Shown: positions 7,703-10,870 of the stretch, one piece after another | Layout of the letters: every line of letters begins with the position of its first letter | Numbering within the stretch: position 1 is the stretch's first letter | NCBI GenBank assembly: GCA_030628225.1 | Contig: DAOVRJ010000064.1 | Coordinates: 1 to 10,870, forward strand | Source: Candidatus Zixiibacteriota bacterium | GTDB lineage: Bacteria; SM23-81 | Direction of reading: 5' to 3' | DNA: 10,870 bases | Notes under the pieces: model-generated | Seen by the model: only the letters and a program-made list of their open reading frames with translations | What the model was told of the DNA's origin: nothing | The model's database searches: none | Translations under genes and position numbers: made by a program

Positions 7703-9556
7703 CTACGAGACATCGCGCTTTCTGCCTGAGAGCAGGACGATGTCCCGCAGCGCCTCGGTATTGCGGGCGCCGAGCCACCTCTTCTCGAAGTCCGGCCCCT
7801 GCACCACCTGGGCGACGGCCATCAGGGCGCGAAGGTGGTAATTGCGCTCATCGATGGAGCCGACCAGGATGAACATGGTGTGCACCGGTTTTGGGGCCTG
7901 GGGAAAGAGGATTCCCCCTTGGCAGCGGACCAGGACGATCTGGAACTGGTGCTCACCGGGGACGATGATGTGCGGGATGGCCAGGCCCGGGCGGATGACG
8001 GTGCTGGATTGCCTCTCTCTCTCCATGAACAGCGCAAACAGTTTGTCGGCGTCTACCTTAAGTTGAGCGGAGAGATCTTGGGAGATTTTTTTGAAAACCT
8101 GCTCCGCTTTCAGAGAGGATTCAAAATCCAGGATCTTCGCCTCCCTGATCAGCCGGTCGAAACGGTCCTCCACGATCTCGTCGCGCTCCATGAGGATCTC
8201 GCGCAGCTCATCCCGGAGGGTGTCGCCGGCCATCTCCCTGGCGGTGACCCGCTCCACCACGTGCATCAGAGCCGACCTGCGGCTGACCCGGCGTCGGACA
8301 TAGGCCCAATACCAGGCATATCCCAGAAGGATGAAGCCGCCGGTGATGATCAGAGGGGTGGAGCCCATCTGGAAGATCAAAAAACCATAGACGATGACAC
8401 CCAACATCTGCAGCCACGGGCACAGGGGCGCCCGGAAGCTGGGCCGATAATTGGGGATCTTGCTGGCTCGCATGATGATGTGGGAGATGTTAACGAACAT
8501 GAACACCAAGATCTTCAGGGTTGACGCGGTCTTGATCAGATCTTCCAGACTGAGAAAGAGGATGGTGCAGATCATGAAGGCGCTGGTGATCAGGATGGAG
8601 ATTTGAGGGGTATGAAATCGCGGGCTGACCCGCTGAAACACGTTGGGCAAAAGCTGGTCCCGGCTCATGGCCATGGGAAAGCGGGAGGCGGACAGGATAC
8701 CGGCATTGGCCGTGGTGATGAAGGCGATCAGGGCGGCCACGGCCATGATGGTTCCGCCCAGCGGGCCCATCAGGGAGCCGGCCCCCAGGGAGATGGGGAT
8801 GCGAGAACCGCTCAAAGTCTGGGGATTCACCAATCCCACCGTGAGGGACACGATCAGGAGGTAAAGAAGGGAGACTACCAAGAAGGCCAGGAACATCCCC
8901 AGGGGGATGCTCCGCCGGGGATCTTTGGCCTCCTCGGCGATGCTGGCCACCTTGGTCACCCCGCCGAAGGAGATAAAGACAAGACCCGCCGTGGCGAAGA
9001 CGGAGCCGAGACCGAAGGGCATGAAGGGGGTGAATCGATGAACGTCGATGGACCCGATGCCGCGGATCAAATAGAGCACCAGCAGCCCGATGAGCCCCAG
9101 GACCAGCCAGACCTGGAATCTGCCGGTGCTCTTGACGCTGACCAGATTAAGTACCGTGAAGAACAGGCAACACCCAACGGCCACCAGCTTGATCTGCATT
9201 TCGGTGATCTCTGGATAGAGCAAAACGGCGAAGATGCCCATGCCCATGAGGGCGAAGGCGCTCTTGAGGCTGAGGGAAAACCAGTTGGCCAGGCCGCCGA
9301 AGACCCCGGTGGCCGGTCCCAGGCTCCTCTCGATGAAGAAGTAGGTCCCCCCGGCCTTGGGCATGGCCGTGCACAGCTCGGCCTTGGAGAGGATGCTGGG
9401 GATGACCATCACGGAGGCCACTATATAGGCGAGGATAACGGCAGGGCCGGCCTTGGCGAAGGCCAGCCCGGGCAGAACGAACAGCCCCGAGCTGATCATT
9501 GCCCCGGAGGCCACGCAGAAGACATCCAGGGCGCCCAGCTCTTTTTTCAGCTTCAA
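7703..9556 (-). CDS. APC-superfamily amino acid permease fused to a PTS EIIA (PtsN-like) domain
   Basis: A 617-residue inner-membrane transporter. Residues 1-420 are an APC permease with about 12 hydrophobic segments. Its signatures include the first-helix SGAMISSGLFVLPG (17-30), AELCTAMPKAGGTYFF (59-74) and FISFGGVTKVASIAEEAKDP (194-213), the typical helix 6 region. Residues 421-500 are a basic, then strongly charged, probably helical linker. Residues about 501-610 match the EIIA type-2/PtsN fold: MERERQSST, GLAIPHI with His529 at the phosphorylatable position, KPVHTMFILVGS, HLRALMAVAQV and LRDIVLLS. The tail may let PTS-type phosphorylation or metabolite state control uptake, or may be purely structural; substrate is unknown. 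The start is TTG 9556, chosen because AGAGGAG at 9564-9570 sits seven bases away and the permease fold begins at once. It lies 13 bases after the methyltransferase stop, pointing to a shared operon. Domain calls are firm; role of EIIA is inferred. Confidence 0.92.
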   Translation of the reverse strand: MKLKKELGALDVFCVASGAMISSGLFVLPGLAFAKAGPAVILAYIVASVMVIPSILSKAELCTAMPKAGGTYFFIERSLGPATGVFGGLANWFSLSLKSAFALMGMGIFAVLLYPEITEMQIKLVAVGCCLFFTVLNLVSVKSTGRFQVWLVLGLIGLLVLYLIRGIGSIDVHRFTPFMPFGLGSVFATAGLVFISFGGVTKVASIAEEAKDPRRSIPLGMFLAFLVVSLLYLLIVSLTVGLVNPQTLSGSRIPISLGAGSLMGPLGGTIMAVAALIAFITTANAGILSASRFPMAMSRDQLLPNVFQRVSPRFHTPQISILITSAFMICTILFLSLEDLIKTASTLKILVFMFVNISHIIMRASKIPNYRPSFRAPLCPWLQMLGVIVYGFLIFQMGSTPLIITGGFILLGYAWYWAYVRRRVSRRSALMHVVERVTAREMAGDTLRDELREILMERDEIVEDRFDRLIREAKILDFESSLKAEQVFKKISQDLSAQLKVDADKLFALFMERERQSSTVIRPGLAIPHIIVPGEHQFQIVLVRCQGGILFPQAPKPVHTMFILVGSIDERNYHLRALMAVAQVVQGPDFEKRWLGARNTEALRDIVLLSGRKRDVS

Positions 9557-9563
9557 CGATTTG

Positions 9564-9570
9564 CTCCTCT
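9564..9570 (-). promoter_or_regulatory. Shine-Dalgarno that fixes the TTG start of the permease
   Basis: AGAGGAG on the minus strand touches the TGA stop of the methyltransferase gene (9570-9572) and is seven bases from TTG 9554-9556. No ATG or GTG nearby would keep the conserved N-terminus. The stop/Shine-Dalgarno contact suggests translational coupling between the two genes. Confidence 0.7.
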
Positions 9571-10109
9571 CAGTACAGAAATGGGATCAGAAGTTTGCTC
9601 CTGGCCCGATACTGGCGATAATCCTCGCTGAATTTCTCCGCGTTATAGCGATCCTCAAACCGGGCCGCTAAGACCAGGCAGGCCGATGAGGAAATCCACA
9701 GGGCCAGGGTGATGGGCGCCGTTCGCAACAACACCATGCCCGCGATCGCCAGAAGGGCCGCCAGGTACAGGGGGTGGCGCACCCACCGGTATATCCCCGT
9801 CTCGATCAGTTGGCTGGTGTGCTCCCACCCGGAGGTCGGCTTTCCCCTCAGCCGCAAGGTGAGTATGGAGATGAGTGCCAGAGCAGCTCCCACAAAGAGC
9901 AGCACGCTGCCCGCAGTCTGCAGCCAGTCGGGCGTCCCGAAGGCCGTGTTGCCTTGCGGCAGCAAATGGGTAAAGGTCTCGAACCACAGGGCTACTCCCA
10001 GCAAAGCCCCCAGCGACATGGCTATCTCGTGGGGCACCCGCTGGCGCACAGACCAGATGAACCATTTTAAGATGATGATCTCGGCGATGGCCCAGAGAGC
10101 GTATTTCAT
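9570..10109 (-). CDS. Isoprenylcysteine carboxyl methyltransferase / PEMT-family membrane methyltransferase
   Basis: A 179-residue integral membrane protein with about five hydrophobic segments (3-20, 29-47, 64-84, 114-127, 132-149). The C-terminal half carries the family signature: G.YRWVRHPLY (105-115), where RHP.Y is the SAM-binding core, then the cytoplasmic motif E-D-R-Y...F...Y..Y..R (152-170). In this fold SAM is bound by the RHP.Y helix and the downstream Glu/Tyr segment, and the acceptor is a lipid or lipid-like substrate. In bacteria the natural substrate is usually unknown, so no gene symbol is given. The open frame extends upstream to 10475, but that part overlaps the regulator gene and has no membrane or family character. 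ATG 10109 is chosen for its Shine-Dalgarno and immediate hydrophobic start. The permease gene follows after 13 bases, so the products are probably made together. Family firm, substrate unknown. Confidence 0.88.
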   Translation of the reverse strand: MKYALWAIAEIIILKWFIWSVRQRVPHEIAMSLGALLGVALWFETFTHLLPQGNTAFGTPDWLQTAGSVLLFVGAALALISILTLRLRGKPTSGWEHTSQLIETGIYRWVRHPLYLAALLAIAGMVLLRTAPITLALWISSSACLVLAARFEDRYNAEKFSEDYRQYRARSKLLIPFLY

Positions 10110-10117
10110 CTCGCCGT

Positions 10118-10123
10118 CCTCCA
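10118..10123 (-). promoter_or_regulatory. Shine-Dalgarno that fixes the methyltransferase start
   Basis: TGGAGG on the minus strand lies eight bases before ATG 10107-10109. It decides between this start and the much longer open frame reaching 10475, which lacks any family similarity before this point. Confidence 0.7.
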
Positions 10124-10170
10124 CTGTTGCGGGTTCACACCTGTTTTTGTAAATGGGTCTTTTGAGATGG

Positions 10171-10303
10171 TCACCTTTGGGCGCAAAACCGGATTTTGTG
10201 AAGAAGGACTCCGCTCTCGTTGAACTGGCAGCGGATCCGGCAGAAATCCTCGCGCCAGGTGGCATCCAATGGGACACCGGGCAGGCCGTTTCAATAATCC
10301 CGG
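10171..10303 (-). pseudogene. Possible decayed C-terminal fragment of an ISAs1-family transposase
   Basis: Between the regulator stop and the methyltransferase start, one minus-strand frame (codons from 10269 to a TGA at 10171-10173) reads LDATWREDFCRIRCQFNESG followed by VLLHKIRF. This resembles, without gaps, the stretch LDV.F.ED..R.R...APEN.A.LR.IAL near the C-terminus of ISAs1/H-repeat transposases. Just upstream, bases about 10270-10295 would read I-E-N-G-L if one A were restored, matching the W.IEN.LHW that precedes LDV in that family, so one or two small deletions are implied. No start, inverted repeats or rest of the element is present. The match is short and recalled from family patterns, so this is a tentative call. 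Nothing else is recognisable in the 194-base gap. Confidence 0.38.
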
Positions 10304-10870
10304 TCAATCCTCGGGGAAATCCTGCTTCCTGAGCTCGTCGCTGTAAAGATCGATCCGCCGCGGGTCGTTTCCCTCGGCAACCAGGGAGAGGAACTCCTCC
10401 GTGATATGCCGCAGGTTTTTGTCCATTTGTCCACCCAGGGAATGAGCGCCGGCCCGGTGGGACAGCTCCGTCCACATCTCCTGCCAGTCTGCCCTGCTCA
10501 CCGTCACGGAAACCGGCTCATCCCAGAAGCCCATGATCTGGCTATCCAGCTCCTTGAATTTTTGGCCTATCCTGGTCAACAGAGCAGTGATCTTCGGGGT
10601 GGACCGGCGGCGGAGATACTTGTCGCGAAGTTCACTTAAACAGTAAGCTGCAAGGAAAAGGGAGCATTTGTTCTTTCGTAAGTTCAACAGACCGTCCACG
10701 GTGAGTTTGTAGTCGATCTGCAGGACCTTAGCTCCCCAGAGCTCTTCCAGAATATGGGCCGGATAACTGGCTTGGCGGCCCTTTTTGATGGGTTTTTCGA
10801 TGAGCCCCACCGTTCCGTACCACTGAAGGGTGCGCAGGGTCATTTTTTGTCCACTGCGTTTTTGGAAAGC
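10304..10870 (-). CDS. MerR-like transcriptional regulator (start beyond the right edge)
   Basis: A DNA-binding regulator of the MerR superfamily. An ATG lies at 10843, but the frame is open to the window edge and the nine codons before it (AFQKRSGQK) complete the first helix-turn-helix, so the true start is outside; 188 residues are visible. The MerR pattern is SGQKMTLRTLQWYGTVGLIE (recognition helix with RTL..Y...GL), a basic wing KKGRQASYP, then HILEELWGAKVLQIDYKLT, corresponding to the usual L..I..L...G.S. The C-terminal ~125 residues are helical and charged (for example KFKELDSQIMGFWDEPVSVT) and match no effector domain I recognise. There is no metal-binding Cys cluster or obvious drug-binding domain. 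The stop (10304) is 194 bases ahead of the methyltransferase gene, so it may control the methyltransferase-permease pair, but nothing in the sequence proves it. Confidence is good for the HTH, low for the ligand. Confidence 0.75.
   Translation of the reverse strand, partial: AFQKRSGQKMTLRTLQWYGTVGLIEKPIKKGRQASYPAHILEELWGAKVLQIDYKLTVDGLLNLRKNKCSLFLAAYCLSELRDKYLRRRSTPKITALLTRIGQKFKELDSQIMGFWDEPVSVTVSRADWQEMWTELSHRAGAHSLGGQMDKNLRHITEEFLSLVAEGNDPRRIDLYSDELRKQDFPED

Noticed and set aside
7557-7778. Upstream part of the 131-codon frame that contains the symporter remnant
   Set aside because: It overlaps the end of the permease gene and has no symporter-like residues, so the frame is not one gene.
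8603-9631. Long plus-strand open frame (342 codons) opposite the permease
   Set aside because: It is rich in Gly/Asp/Gln/His/Glu with no fold or motif and is the antisense of a well-supported membrane protein gene in G+C-rich DNA.
10110-10475. N-terminal extension of the methyltransferase frame
   Set aside because: It overlaps the regulator coding region, is Arg/Pro/Gly-rich without family character, and a good Shine-Dalgarno supports ATG 10109.

Overview
All recognisable genes lie on the minus strand, so transcription runs from the right end of the window to the left. The flanking genes are G+C-rich (41 of 60 bases are G or C at 8761-8820, counted by hand). Two neighbouring exported proteins end in the same roughly 90-residue module (NPFN..T.I.Y, IFNTLGQ..RTL, WDGRD, SG.YF.RL, K.LV). 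This is the FlgD-Ig-like, type IX secretion 'type A' sorting domain. It is typical of the Fibrobacterota-Chlorobiota-Bacteroidota (FCB) superphylum and of uncultured lineages such as KSB1, Zixibacteria, Latescibacteria and Eisenbacteria. An FCB-group, probably environmental, bacterium is the best inference; the phylum cannot be fixed from this window.

Layout in the direction of transcription: (a) 10870-10304, a MerR-like regulator running off the right edge. (b) 10303-10110, a short gap with what looks like a decayed ISAs1-type transposase end. (c) 10109-9570, a small membrane methyltransferase of the isoprenylcysteine methyltransferase/PEMT type. (d) 9556-7703, an APC-superfamily amino acid permease carrying a C-terminal PTS EIIA (PtsN-like) domain, 13 bases downstream of (c) and probably translationally coupled to it. 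(e) 7702-7342, a scar: a good ribosome binding site and signal peptide from a lost secreted-protein gene, joined out of frame to the last ~57 codons of a PutP-type sodium/proline symporter. (f) 7341-5524, an exported seven-repeat SBBP beta-propeller protein with a sorting domain. (g) 5462-3825, an exported papain-family (C1A) cysteine protease with a lectin-like region and a sorting domain. (h) 3787-1085, a P2A-type calcium-transporting-like P-type ATPase. (i) 998-1, an RlmI-type 23S rRNA m5C methyltransferase running off the left edge.

Functionally the window has three blocks: a membrane transport pair (methyltransferase plus permease-EIIA) downstream of a regulator, a secreted-protein pair probably exported and anchored by the same type IX route, and housekeeping genes (cation ATPase, rRNA methyltransferase). 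I found no RNA gene, CRISPR array, intact insertion sequence or clearly new multi-gene system. The most informative oddities are the deletion chimera at 7383-7654, the permease-EIIA fusion, and the sharp composition change inside the propeller gene.
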